Positions 1-7,489 of a stretch of DNA of 32,772 nt are shown here, piece by piece. A model generated the notes under the pieces. It was given only the letters and a program-made list of their open reading frames with translations. It did no database searches and was not told the origin of the DNA. The DNA lies in assembly GCA_026692705.1 (NCBI GenBank), contig JAPLOE010000221.1, positions 1 through 32,772 on the forward strand, read 5' to 3'. A program made the translations under genes and the position numbers. This DNA is from Planctomycetota bacterium. GTDB taxonomy: Bacteria > Planctomycetota > UBA1135 > GCA-002686595. Within the stretch, counting starts at the first letter, position 1. Each line of letters starts with the position of its first letter.

Positions 1-1212
1 CATCGTGCCGTCGTCGTCGAGGAACCGGCCGCCGAAATCGACCCAGAAGACGTCCTTGCCGTCAGCGGCCCGGCGCAGGACCTGGTTGATCTGGGCGAGC
101 TTCCCGCGGATGACGCCGTAGTTCTCGCTGCGCGGGAAGACGCGGTCGTTCCAGCCGCCGGAAGGTTCCTGCACCTGGAAGAGCCGCGCGAGCAGCTGCT
201 TGCGGAAGCCGTCGCGCTCCGCCTCCGGCAGGAACTCGATCGCGAGCCCCGCATACCCGTGCGCGTAGAAGAAGTAGTACGGCGCGATCTGGTAGGGCGG
301 CACGTGCGTGCCCGTTCCCTTGCGGCGTTTCTCGAGCCATTCCCAGTGCTCGAAGAAGTTGACGAGCGAGCGGCGCACGTTGTCGACGCTGCCGCGACCG
401 GCGAGCACGAGCACGCACTCGGTCACCGGCGAGCGCCCGATCGCACCCGGCCACTCGTCCTTCGACTTGGAGGTCGTGTACGGGATCGCGCCGGCTTCGG
501 TGCGGCAATTCTCGAGCGCATCGAGCGCGCGTGCGACGACCGCGGGGTCGACCTGCTCACCTTGCCGCTGCGCCTCGAACAGCGCGAGCAACGTCGGTGC
601 GGTCATGAACGGCGACGCGGGCGCGCTGGCCTTGCCGCCACGCGGCCGCGAATAGTTCCAGCCACCCGTCTCGACGATCTCGGTCTCCTGCAGGATCGCG
701 ACGAGGCGCTTGATCCACGTGTCGACGACCTGCTCGCGTCCCTTGGGCACGAGCTTCTCCGCGCGCAGGCGCAAGAACAGGTTCAGCGCGTACGTATGGC
801 CCCAGCCGCGCACGTCGTAGCCCGCGTTGAAACCCGACTCCATCGCCTTGAGGTCGAGCGCACCACTCAGGAACTCGACCGCACGCGCCACGGCGGCCTG
901 CGCCTCCTTCGAGTCGCGATAGCCCGGCGCTTCCATCAACGCCCAGGCCGAGATCGCGGTCCCGCCGACGCGGTAGCCCGGCGGAATCTGGCCACGCTCG
1001 CGGTACACGCCCTCGTAGGGCCACTCGCGGCGCTCGCCCGTCGCTTCGTCGAGGTTTTCCTGCAGCGACACGAGCAGCTCGCGCGCGCGTGCGACGGCTT
1101 CGTCACGAGTCGGCGCGGCCTTCGGCGCCGTCGCGGCGGGTTCCTGTGCCGGCGTCTGCCGGGCGAGAGCGGGCAACACGAGGCAGGCGAACGCCAGCGA
1201 GCGGATCAGCAT
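1..1212 (-). CDS. Secreted prenyltransferase/squalene-cyclase-repeat protein with SGNH-hydrolase-like tail (C-terminus cut by window)
   Basis: The frame stays open from the ATG at 1212 to the window edge, giving 404 codons without a stop. The N-terminus (MLIRSLAFACLVLPALA) is a signal peptide. Residues ~35-365 show the alpha-helical repeat pattern of terpenoid-cyclase-fold proteins (AISAWALMEAPGY, GGWNYSRPRGG, APYYFFYAHGYAGLAIEFLP, PSGGWNDRVFPRSENYG). The protein at 3910-5130 is a paralog. No DXDD cyclase motif is seen, so catalysis is unlikely. The last ~40 residues (KLAQINQVLRRAADGKDVFWVD, then FLDDDGTM) instead resemble the late part of a GDSL/SGNH acylhydrolase, where a D-x-x-H would follow outside the window. 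The switch comes right after a WNDRVFPRS motif that normally sits near the end of such repeat proteins, so this may be a gene fusion or a deletion artefact. The function is unknown. Confidence 0.7.
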   Translation of the reverse strand, partial: MLIRSLAFACLVLPALARQTPAQEPAATAPKAAPTRDEAVARARELLVSLQENLDEATGERREWPYEGVYRERGQIPPGYRVGGTAISAWALMEAPGYRDSKEAQAAVARAVEFLSGALDLKAMESGFNAGYDVRGWGHTYALNLFLRLRAEKLVPKGREQVVDTWIKRLVAILQETEIVETGGWNYSRPRGGKASAPASPFMTAPTLLALFEAQRQGEQVDPAVVARALDALENCRTEAGAIPYTTSKSKDEWPGAIGRSPVTECVLVLAGRGSVDNVRRSLVNFFEHWEWLEKRRKGTGTHVPPYQIAPYYFFYAHGYAGLAIEFLPEAERDGFRKQLLARLFQVQEPSGGWNDRVFPRSENYGVIRGKLAQINQVLRRAADGKDVFWVDFGGRFLDDDGTM

Positions 1213-1225
1213 CTTCGTCGGTCCT

Positions 1226-2383
1226 TCAGACGGGAGTCAGCACGGACTGGCCGCCGACGAGCACGTCGACGAGCCCGAGATCGTTGGAGTTCAACACGAT
1301 CAGGTCGGCGCGGGCGCCGGGGGCGAGCACTCCGAGCTCGCGTTCGAGGCCGAGCGCGCGTGCGGGCGTCTCGCTCGCCATGCGCAGCGCGTCCTCGAGA
1401 CCGACCACGCCCCGTGCGACGAGCCGCCGCACCATGTCGAGCTGGCCCATCGCGGTGCCGGCGAGCTGGCGCTCGGGACGACCGGGCCCGGCCGGGTAGT
1501 AGGCGGTGCCATCGTGGATCTCGTGGTCGCGCCCGTGCGAGTGGAACACGTCGCAGCCCGTGCCCGCGCCGCGCAGCGCGTCGCTCACGAGCGCGAGCCC
1601 CTCGGGACCGCGGGCGGCGAGCGCGAGCTCGATCGCCTCGGGGCCGACATGCACGAGATCGCCGATGATTTCCGCCACGAGCGCGCTCTCGATCAGCGCG
1701 AAGCCCGCGAGGCCGACCTCGCGGTGGTGGATGCCGTTCATGGCGTTGAACAGGTGCGTCGCGCCCTGCGCTCCGGCATTCGCCGCCGCGCGCGCTTCCG
1801 CCGCCGTCGCCTTCGAGTGGCCGAGCGAGACGCGCGTTCCGCAACGCACGAGCTCGGTGACGAGTTCCGCCGAGCCGGAGAGCTCCGGTGCGAGCGTCAC
1901 CGTCTTCACTCCGCGTCCCCCACCACTCGCGGGCCCGAGGATCGCGCGCAGGTTCTCGACCGACGGCGTCGCGAGGTCCTCGCGCGGAAGCGCGCCGGCC
2001 CGCTCGGGATTCACGAACGGGCCTTCGAGGTGCAGTCCGACGACGCGCGCGCAGTTCGCGGGCAACTTCGCCGCCGCTTCCCACGTGCGCTCGCAGATTC
2101 CGCCGAGCACCTTGGGCGCCGCGGGAAACAGCGTCGGCTGGAAGGCCGTCGTGCCGTGCCGCGCGAGTGCCTGCGCCATGCCGGCGAGCTGCGTCACGGG
2201 GTCGCTGCCGCCGTAACCGTGCACGTGCAGGTCGACGAGTCCCGGCGCCACGATCGGCTCCGCAGGATCCGCCGCGCCCTCGCGCAGCTCGAGCCGCTCG
2301 ATCCGACCGTCGCGGAACTGGACCGTTCCCGGCAGCAGCCGCCCCGCGAGGAGCAGCCGGCCCGAGATCCGGCCCGAGCTCAC
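1226..2383 (-). CDS. nagA: N-acetylglucosamine-6-phosphate deacetylase
   Basis: This 385-residue amidohydrolase converts GlcNAc-6-phosphate to glucosamine-6-phosphate and acetate in the cytoplasm, feeding amino-sugar recycling or catabolism. Family landmarks are in order: the metal-binding HVHG (H53, H55) in GLVDLHVHGYGG, the metal ligand E120 in HLEGPFVNPERAGA, H189 in LGHSKA, H210 in THLFNAMNG, and the catalytic Asp in LVSDALRGAG near residue 268. The C-terminus has the usual beta-strands of an amidohydrolase (GARADLIVLN). Length is normal for NagA. The start is a GTG at 2383, one base after the rsmD stop, so the two genes are probably co-transcribed. The chimeric secreted protein follows 13 bases downstream. 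No nagB or transporter gene is nearby, so the pathway context is incomplete. Confidence 0.92.
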   Translation of the reverse strand: MSSGRISGRLLLAGRLLPGTVQFRDGRIERLELREGAADPAEPIVAPGLVDLHVHGYGGSDPVTQLAGMAQALARHGTTAFQPTLFPAAPKVLGGICERTWEAAAKLPANCARVVGLHLEGPFVNPERAGALPREDLATPSVENLRAILGPASGGGRGVKTVTLAPELSGSAELVTELVRCGTRVSLGHSKATAAEARAAANAGAQGATHLFNAMNGIHHREVGLAGFALIESALVAEIIGDLVHVGPEAIELALAARGPEGLALVSDALRGAGTGCDVFHSHGRDHEIHDGTAYYPAGPGRPERQLAGTAMGQLDMVRRLVARGVVGLEDALRMASETPARALGLERELGVLAPGARADLIVLNSNDLGLVDVLVGGQSVLTPV

Positions 2384-2384
2384 G

Positions 2385-2951
2385 TCACTTCTTCTCCAGA
2401 TAGAAGATCGCGTTGGTGCCGTACTCGCGCAGCTCGACCGTGATCTTCGGGCTGAACTCCGTCACCTGCACCGCATCCTTGGGCGCGTGGAAGACGAGCA
2501 GGCCGCCTTCGGCCATGCGCTTGCCGATCAGCGTCTCGATCGCGGTGAAGATGCCGGTGCGCGTCTTGCCGGTCTCGAGCATCGGGTACGGCGAATCGAA
2601 GAACACCAGTTCGTAGCGCGAGTCCGCCGTGCCCCAGGAGCGAGTGGCGAGCGCGTCGGCGGCGATGATCTCGACGCGATCCTCGAGCGCGAGGTCGTCG
2701 ACGTTGCGGCGCAGCAGGTCGAGCACGCGCGGGTCGCGCTCGACGAGGCGAGCCTCCAGCGCACCCCGGCTGAGGGCCTCGAGACCGAGGCTGCCGGTGC
2801 CGGCGAACAGGTCGAGAACCCGCGCGTCGATCACGCGCTCACCGATGGTGGAGAAGACCGATTCGCGCACACGGTCCAGCATGGGGCGCGTGCCCATGCC
2901 GTCAGGGGTCTTCAGAAGGCGTCCGCGATGTTCTCCGGCGATGATTCGCAT
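2385..2951 (-). CDS. rsmD: 16S rRNA (guanine966-N2)-methyltransferase RsmD
   Basis: This 188-residue SAM-dependent methyltransferase of the RsmD family methylates G966 of 16S rRNA during 30S assembly. Visible landmarks are the N-terminal MRIIAGEHRGRLLKTP, then TRPMLDRVRESVFSTIG, the SAM-binding DLFAGTGSLGLEALSRGA (residues ~47-64) and an acidic post-loop (VERDP). The motif IV tetrapeptide reads DSPY (VFFDSPYPM) where the family usually has DPPY/DPPF or NPPY; proline at the second position is replaced by serine. Length is typical (E. coli RsmD is ~198). The gene precedes nagA by one base. Family assignment is firm; the effect of the DSPY variant is unknown. Confidence 0.9.
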   Translation of the reverse strand: MRIIAGEHRGRLLKTPDGMGTRPMLDRVRESVFSTIGERVIDARVLDLFAGTGSLGLEALSRGALEARLVERDPRVLDLLRRNVDDLALEDRVEIIAADALATRSWGTADSRYELVFFDSPYPMLETGKTRTGIFTAIETLIGKRMAEGGLLVFHAPKDAVQVTEFSPKITVELREYGTNAIFYLEKK

Positions 2952-3026
2952 GGGTGGGCGGCCAGTTTACGGGAATGCACCGCCCGCGTCAGCAGAGCGC
3001 AGGAAAGAGGCGCGAAAACGCGCTCC

Positions 3027-3881
3027 TCAGGGTTTCTGAGCAGGGGCCGGGGCGCCCTCGGCCTTCGCGGGGGCCTCCGCACCGGCGCCGGCACCGTCCT
3101 TGGACTGTTCCTTGGATTCCTTGGCCTTCTCGCGCTCCTCGATCAGCGCCCGGGCGCGTTCCGGAGCCTCGCGGGCGGCATCCTCGAAGGCGTGCTCGGC
3201 GCGCAGCACCGCGAGCCGCTGCTCGAGATCGGTGCGCCGCGCGGCGGCCTTGGCGTCGTCGAAGGCCTGCTGGGCCTTGGTGACCCGCTCGCCCAGCTCC
3301 TTCTCGCGCTGCTTGTGTTCGTGGGTCTTGAGTTCGTCCAGCCGGCGCTGGCTGAGCTCGAGGTCGCGCTTGGCCATCTCCAGCCGCGAACGTCCGCGCG
3401 ACAGGACCAGTTCCTTGGTCGTCTCGGCGAACTTCTCGCCGGCGTACATCGCCTCGAGTTCCTTCAGCTCCTGCTCGGACTCGAGCACGAATTGCTGCGC
3501 GCGGTCGACCGACAGCGCGCGCTCGTCGAGCTCCAGCGCGACCGTGACCTTCTTGAAGTGGTCGCGGCTCGTCTTCGCCGACGCCAGCTCGCGCTCGGCC
3601 GCGCCCTGGGCCGCCTTGGCCGCACCCCGCGCGCTCTCGGCCGCCATCTTCGCGAGGTCGAGCTGGATCCGCGCGTAGTCGAACTCGCGGTCCTTCTTGC
3701 GCGCCTCGGACTCGTCCTTGGACGCCGCGGCCTTGGTCTCGACCGGCTTGGCGGCCTCGGCGTTCGACGCCGCGGCAACCGGGGCCGAGCCCCCGTCGAG
3801 CGACGCGCAGCCGGTGGCGAGGAGCAGGCTGGCGGCGAGGGCGGCCAGTCGGGAGGCGCTTTGGTGGGAACGCAGGGTCAT
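3027..3881 (-). CDS. Coiled-coil lipoprotein of unknown function
   Basis: The 284-residue product has a lipoprotein signal: a basic N-terminus, a hydrophobic stretch and a lipobox LLATGC with the acceptor Cys at 25. It should therefore be exported and membrane-anchored. After a low-complexity Ala/Pro/Ser linker, residues ~55-255 are almost entirely charged heptad-like helix (long runs rich in E, K, R, A and L such as RRLDELKTHEHKQREKELGE), predicting an extended coiled coil. The C-terminus is an Ala/Pro/Gly/Lys tail. No catalytic motif is present. A structural or envelope-spacer role is possible but is only inference. It lies between the secreted prenyltransferase-repeat gene (28 bases upstream) and rsmD on the same strand. 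Confidence 0.8.
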   Translation of the reverse strand: MTLRSHQSASRLAALAASLLLATGCASLDGGSAPVAAASNAEAAKPVETKAAASKDESEARKKDREFDYARIQLDLAKMAAESARGAAKAAQGAAERELASAKTSRDHFKKVTVALELDERALSVDRAQQFVLESEQELKELEAMYAGEKFAETTKELVLSRGRSRLEMAKRDLELSQRRLDELKTHEHKQREKELGERVTKAQQAFDDAKAAARRTDLEQRLAVLRAEHAFEDAAREAPERARALIEEREKAKESKEQSKDGAGAGAEAPAKAEGAPAPAQKP

Positions 3882-3909
3882 CGAAAGCTCCGGGAAAACT
3901 GGGGGTGAA

Positions 3910-5130
3910 CTAGAGGATCGCCTTCGCGCCGGGCAGGCCGGCCTGGAAGGCGAGGATCGAGAACGCGGTGCCCGCGGTCTGCATGCAGCTCATGTTGGGG
4001 AAGTCGAGGCTCGAGCCGTCCTCCCACTGGATCTTCGCGAGGTGCGCGCGCAAGCGCCGGTGCCATTCGGGGCGCTCGGCCTCGGGCAGCTCGTTGATCG
4101 CCTGCGCGGCGTAGCAGTGCGCGAACATGTAGAAATAGGCCGCGTTCGCGTAGTAGGCCTCGTGCGGCACCGGGCGCATGCGCGCGACGTCGAGGAACTG
4201 GTGGTGCTCGAAGAAGCTCGCCAGCGCCTCGCGCAGCACCTCGTCGGTCACCTGCGCGCGGCCCGCGCGGCGCAACGCCCAGTTGGAGACCTGCATGCGG
4301 CCGAGGCTGCCCTTGACGTTGTCGATCGACTCGCCCGGACGGCGCGGGATCGGGCGCAGGTCGTACATGCAGGCGCCGCCGGGCAGCTTGCAGCGCTCGA
4401 CGTACTTCACGGCGCGTTCGAGCACCGCCGCGTCGACCTTCCACTCGAGGCCACGCGCCTTGACGAGCGACGGGATGACGCAGGCCGTCGCGAAGGACGT
4501 GCTCCAGGTCGGGCGCTGCGACACGACCGGGCCTTCGTAGTAGCCCCAGCCGCCGAGCGGTTCCTGGTTCTGCTCGAGCAGCGTGTAGAGCTCCTGACCG
4601 CGCTTGGCCACACGCTCCCAGTGCGCCTCGGTCTGGAAACGCGGGTCGCTCGCCGCCGCGACCATCGCCTGAAAGCCGTAGAGCGCCGCCCATGAGCAGT
4701 CGACGTCCCAGTCGCTGCCGCGCTTGGCCACGCGCGCCGTCAGCAGCCACTCGAGCGCCTTGGTGGCCGCCGCGTCGCGCTCCGGCGTCGCGTCGACCGC
4801 GAGCAGCGCGAGGAAACCCAGCGAATTCGCCGCGTATTGGAAGGCGAAGTAGGTCTCGACCGAGAAGTTCGTGAACTGCACGGAGTCCATCGCTCCGGCG
4901 CCCCAGGAGCCGTCGGGGTGCTGGTTGGCGAGCAGCCAGCCGACGGCCTTGACGACGCGCGTGCGCGCCTCGTCGACGCCGACCGCGAGGTTCGCCTGCG
5001 CGGCCTGCGCGGCGCCGAGCTTCCCGAGGTCGGGCGCGGGAACGGGCGCGGGCGGCGCCGGTTCCTGGGCGAAGGCCGGGGCTGCCGTCACGGCGAGAGC
5101 GAAGGCCAGGGCGCGGATCGTGCGGTTCAT
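3910..5130 (-). CDS. Secreted prenyltransferase/squalene-cyclase-repeat protein
   Basis: This 406-residue product begins with a clear signal peptide (MNRTIRALAFALAVTAAPAFAQ). A Pro/Ala-rich linker precedes a domain of alpha-alpha-barrel repeats with QW-like Gly/Trp motifs: NQHPDGSWGAGA, EPLGGWGYYEGP and IQWEDGSS near the end. Residues AYYANAAYFYMFAHCYAAQAINELPEAERPEW match in layout the PYYFFYAHGYAGLAIEFLPEAERD part of the gene at 1-1212, so the two are paralogs. The DXDD motif of true squalene-hopene cyclases is absent, so a triterpene cyclase role is unlikely. Such secreted repeat proteins are common in planctomycetes and have no established function as far as I know. It diverges from pdxJ across a 92-base intergenic region. 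Confidence 0.82.
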   Translation of the reverse strand: MNRTIRALAFALAVTAAPAFAQEPAPPAPVPAPDLGKLGAAQAAQANLAVGVDEARTRVVKAVGWLLANQHPDGSWGAGAMDSVQFTNFSVETYFAFQYAANSLGFLALLAVDATPERDAAATKALEWLLTARVAKRGSDWDVDCSWAALYGFQAMVAAASDPRFQTEAHWERVAKRGQELYTLLEQNQEPLGGWGYYEGPVVSQRPTWSTSFATACVIPSLVKARGLEWKVDAAVLERAVKYVERCKLPGGACMYDLRPIPRRPGESIDNVKGSLGRMQVSNWALRRAGRAQVTDEVLREALASFFEHHQFLDVARMRPVPHEAYYANAAYFYMFAHCYAAQAINELPEAERPEWHRRLRAHLAKIQWEDGSSLDFPNMSCMQTAGTAFSILAFQAGLPGAKAIL

Positions 5131-5222
5131 CGAGAGGCTCCTCCGCGGCTCACGGTAGTCACCGGGATCCTTGGCGCCAATGGCCCGGAGGCTCAGGGCC
5201 CGTACAATCCGCGTCCTCCCCC

Positions 5223-5951
5223 ATGCCGCGCCTGCACGTCAACGTCGACCACGTCGCCACCCTGCGTCAGGCTCGCCGCGAGGCCTTTCCCGATCCGGTC
5301 GAGTGGGCGCTGCGTGTCGAGCGCGCGGGCGCGCAGGGCATCACGTGCCACCTGCGCAAGGATCGCCGCCACATCCAGGACGCCGACGTCGCCAACCTGC
5401 GGCGCTCGATCCGCACGCTGCTCAACCTCGAGTGCTCGCTCGATCCCGAGATGGTCACGTTCGCGCTGCGCAGCGGCGCCGAGGCCTTCTGCCTCGTGCC
5501 GGAGACGCGCCAGGAAGTGACGACCGAAGGTGGACTCGACGTGCGCGGCGAACTCGAGCGCGTGAAGCGCGTGACGGCCGAGCTCGCGGCGGAAGGTGGC
5601 GCCGTCAGCCTGTTCATCGACGCCGATCGCGAGCAGATCGCCGCCGCCGCGGACTCCGGCGCACCGTTCATCGAGCTGCACACCGGCTGCTACGCCAACG
5701 CGAAGGGCGACGCGCGCGCGCGCGAGCTCGAGCGCCTTGTGGCGGGCGCCGCCTTTGCGCGCGAGCGCGGCCTGCGCGTCAACGCGGGCCACGGCCTCGA
5801 CTACTCGAACGTCGGCCCGGTCGCGGCCATCGAGGGCGTCGAGGAGCTCAACATCGGATTCGCGATCGTCGCGCACGCCGTGTTCGTCGGCGTCGATGCG
5901 GCGATCGTGCAGATGCTCGACGCGATGCGCGCTGGAAGGAGCAAGGCATGA
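5223..5951 (+). CDS. pdxJ: Pyridoxine 5'-phosphate synthase
   Basis: This 242-residue TIM-barrel enzyme condenses 1-deoxyxylulose-5-phosphate with 3-amino-2-oxopropyl phosphate to make pyridoxine 5'-phosphate in the DXP-dependent vitamin B6 pathway. The family signature is unmistakable: LHVNVDHVATLRQAR at the N-terminus, ITCHLRKDRRHIQDADV (residues ~40-56), the catalytic-Glu strand near SLFIDAD, and the C-terminal NAGHGLDYSN plus ELNIGFAIVAHAVFVG that bind phosphate. Length matches the family (~240). The start is the ATG at 5223, which begins the conserved MPRLHVNVDHVA. The stop overlaps the dapA start (ATGA), so the pair is translationally coupled. Confidence 0.95.
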   Translation: MPRLHVNVDHVATLRQARREAFPDPVEWALRVERAGAQGITCHLRKDRRHIQDADVANLRRSIRTLLNLECSLDPEMVTFALRSGAEAFCLVPETRQEVTTEGGLDVRGELERVKRVTAELAAEGGAVSLFIDADREQIAAAADSGAPFIELHTGCYANAKGDARARELERLVAGAAFARERGLRVNAGHGLDYSNVGPVAAIEGVEELNIGFAIVAHAVFVGVDAAIVQMLDAMRAGRSKA

Positions 5952-6742
5952 GCTGGCGGCTTCGAGGCAGCTACGTCGCTCTCCCGACGCCGTTCCGCGC
6001 CGGCGCCGTCGACTTCGCGGCCCTCGACGCGCTCGTCGACTGGCACGTGGAGCAGGGCTCCGACGGCCTCGTGGCGGTCGGCACGACGGGCGAAGGCGCG
6101 ACGCTCACCGACTACGAGCGCCGCAGCGTGATCGAACGCACGATCCAGCGCTCCGCGCGCCGCATTCCGGTCGTCGCCGGCGTCGGCACGAACAACACCG
6201 CGCAGTCGATCGAGCTCGCGCGCTTCGCGACGAGCGTGGGCGCCGACGCGGGACTGGTCGTCACGCCCTACTACAACAAGCCCACGCAAGCCGGCCTCGT
6301 CGCGCACTTCTGCGCCATCGCGGAAGCGACCGAATTGCCGCTCGTGCTCTACAACGTGCCCTCGCGCACGGGCTGCGACATGAAGGCCGCGACGGTGGCC
6401 GAGGTGCGCCGCCGCGCGCCGACGGCGGTCGCGCTCAAGGAAGCCTCGGGCTCGCTAGAGCGCGCGCAGCAGGTGAGCGCGGTGTGCGACATCGACCTCG
6501 TCGCCGGCGAGGACAGCCTGATCGCCGACTTCATGGCGCTCGGCGGCACCGGAGTGATCGGCGTCGTCGCCAACCTCGCGCCGGCGCAAGTGGCCGAGCT
6601 GTGCCGCGTGGCCCGTCACGGCGGTGATTTCGAGCGCACCGAGGAGCTCGTCGCCTGGCTCGCGCCGCTGTGCCGCGACCTGTTCGTCGAGACCAACCCG
6701 ACGGGCCTGCTCGGCGCAAGCCACGGCCCCGGCCGCCCGTAA
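5948..6742 (+). CDS. dapA: 4-hydroxy-tetrahydrodipicolinate synthase, C-terminally shortened
   Basis: DapA condenses pyruvate with aspartate semialdehyde in the first committed step of lysine/diaminopimelate synthesis. Active-site features are intact: T46-T47 in GTTGEG, Y135 in LYNVPSRTG, and the Schiff-base lysine K164 in VALKEASG. TPYYNKPTQ is also present. The ATG at 5948 overlaps the pdxJ stop and has an AAGGAG Shine-Dalgarno at ~5936. The protein is only 264 residues, against ~290 usually. After the conserved FVETNP (residue ~251), where the family continues with an -IPVK- helix and ~30-40 more residues, the sequence ends in an unrelated 13-residue tail (TGLLGASHGPGRP). No convincing remnant of the missing helices is readable in the other two forward frames downstream. 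Confidence 0.88.
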   Translation: MSWRLRGSYVALPTPFRAGAVDFAALDALVDWHVEQGSDGLVAVGTTGEGATLTDYERRSVIERTIQRSARRIPVVAGVGTNNTAQSIELARFATSVGADAGLVVTPYYNKPTQAGLVAHFCAIAEATELPLVLYNVPSRTGCDMKAATVAEVRRRAPTAVALKEASGSLERAQQVSAVCDIDLVAGEDSLIADFMALGGTGVIGVVANLAPAQVAELCRVARHGGDFERTEELVAWLAPLCRDLFVETNPTGLLGASHGPGRP

Positions 6743-6773
6743 CGCCGCCGTTCCCTCCCTGTAGGGCGCGCTC

Positions 6774-7145
6774 GTGACCCCCGAGCGCGAACGTGACCGC
6801 CGTGTCTTCCTGATCGTCCTGGTGGCGCTCGCGCCCCTGGCGTGGGCAGCGCTGGGGGCGAGTTTCTTCTATTCGGTCGAGGCGATGGCCTCGGGCGCCC
6901 CGTGGCGCGCGCTCGGCATCGAACCCTACGCCTGCCCGGGCTGCGCGCTGTGCGGCATGTCGCGCGCGTTCACGTCCGCGAGCCACGGCGAGTTCAGCCG
7001 CGCCATGGGGTTCAACCCGCTGGTCGCGCTGCTCTACCCCGGCTTCTGGGCCCTCGCGCTCTCGGGCCCGCTCGCCACCGTCGCGTTGCTGCGCTCCTTC
7101 GTGCGCCGCCGCTCCCCCGCCTTCCGCTCCGTCGGCCCTGCCTGA
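6774..7145 (+). CDS. DUF2752 family membrane protein
   Basis: This small 123-residue protein carries the DUF2752 signature: a Cys-Pro-Gly-Cys motif (YACPGCALCGMSRAF), a short loop ending in GEFSRAMGFNPLVAL, and two to three hydrophobic helices (residues ~10-32, ~73-90 and ~90-108). The role of the family is not established. The conserved Cys pair suggests a metal or redox function, but that is inference. The start is a GTG at 6774, 31 bases after dapA. It is followed 12 bases later by another small membrane protein, so the two are likely one transcription unit. Confidence 0.8.
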   Translation: MTPERERDRRVFLIVLVALAPLAWAALGASFFYSVEAMASGAPWRALGIEPYACPGCALCGMSRAFTSASHGEFSRAMGFNPLVALLYPGFWALALSGPLATVALLRSFVRRRSPAFRSVGPA

Positions 7146-7157
7146 AGCGAGTTCGCC

Positions 7158-7424
7158 ATGTCCACCGCCTCCCTCGTGATGATCGTCCTGAGCGCCCTGA
7201 CCACCGCCGCGGGCCTGCCGTGCTGTCTGGGTTGCGTGAACTATCTCGCGGTGCCGCTCTCGATGGCGACCGTGCTCGTCGGCCTCGCGGGCCTCGCCTT
7301 CGACAAGGATCCGGCCACCGGCACCACGCGTGACCTGCGCATCCACCTGCTGGCCGTCGTGCTGGGCGTGACCTTCGCCGCCATCGGCGCCGTGCGTTGC
7401 GCGGCGGGCGGCGGTTGCGTCTGA
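7158..7424 (+). CDS. Small hypothetical membrane protein
   Basis: The predicted 88-residue protein has an ATG start shortly after the DUF2752 stop. Two or three hydrophobic segments are seen: residues ~4-22 (SLVMIVLSALTTAAGLPCC), ~28-48 and ~64-84. The first loop carries a CCLGC cluster and the C-terminus another pair of cysteines (RCAAGGGC). The pairing with the Cys-containing DUF2752 gene and the conserved spacing suggest a functional partner, but no family is recognised. Codon use matches the neighbours (G/C at third positions), which supports it as a real gene. Confidence 0.65.
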   Translation: MSTASLVMIVLSALTTAAGLPCCLGCVNYLAVPLSMATVLVGLAGLAFDKDPATGTTRDLRIHLLAVVLGVTFAAIGAVRCAAGGGCV

Positions 7425-7489
7425 GCGACTCCACGCGCTGAAAGCGGGCTCCGCAGGAAAGTCGCGAGCCGCGACCCTACCATCGCGGC

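Noticed and set aside
2487-3908. Long plus-strand open frame opposite rsmD and the lipoprotein
   Set aside because: The minus strand carries a clear RsmD and a lipoprotein signal; the plus product is Leu/Gly/Arg-rich shadow sequence.
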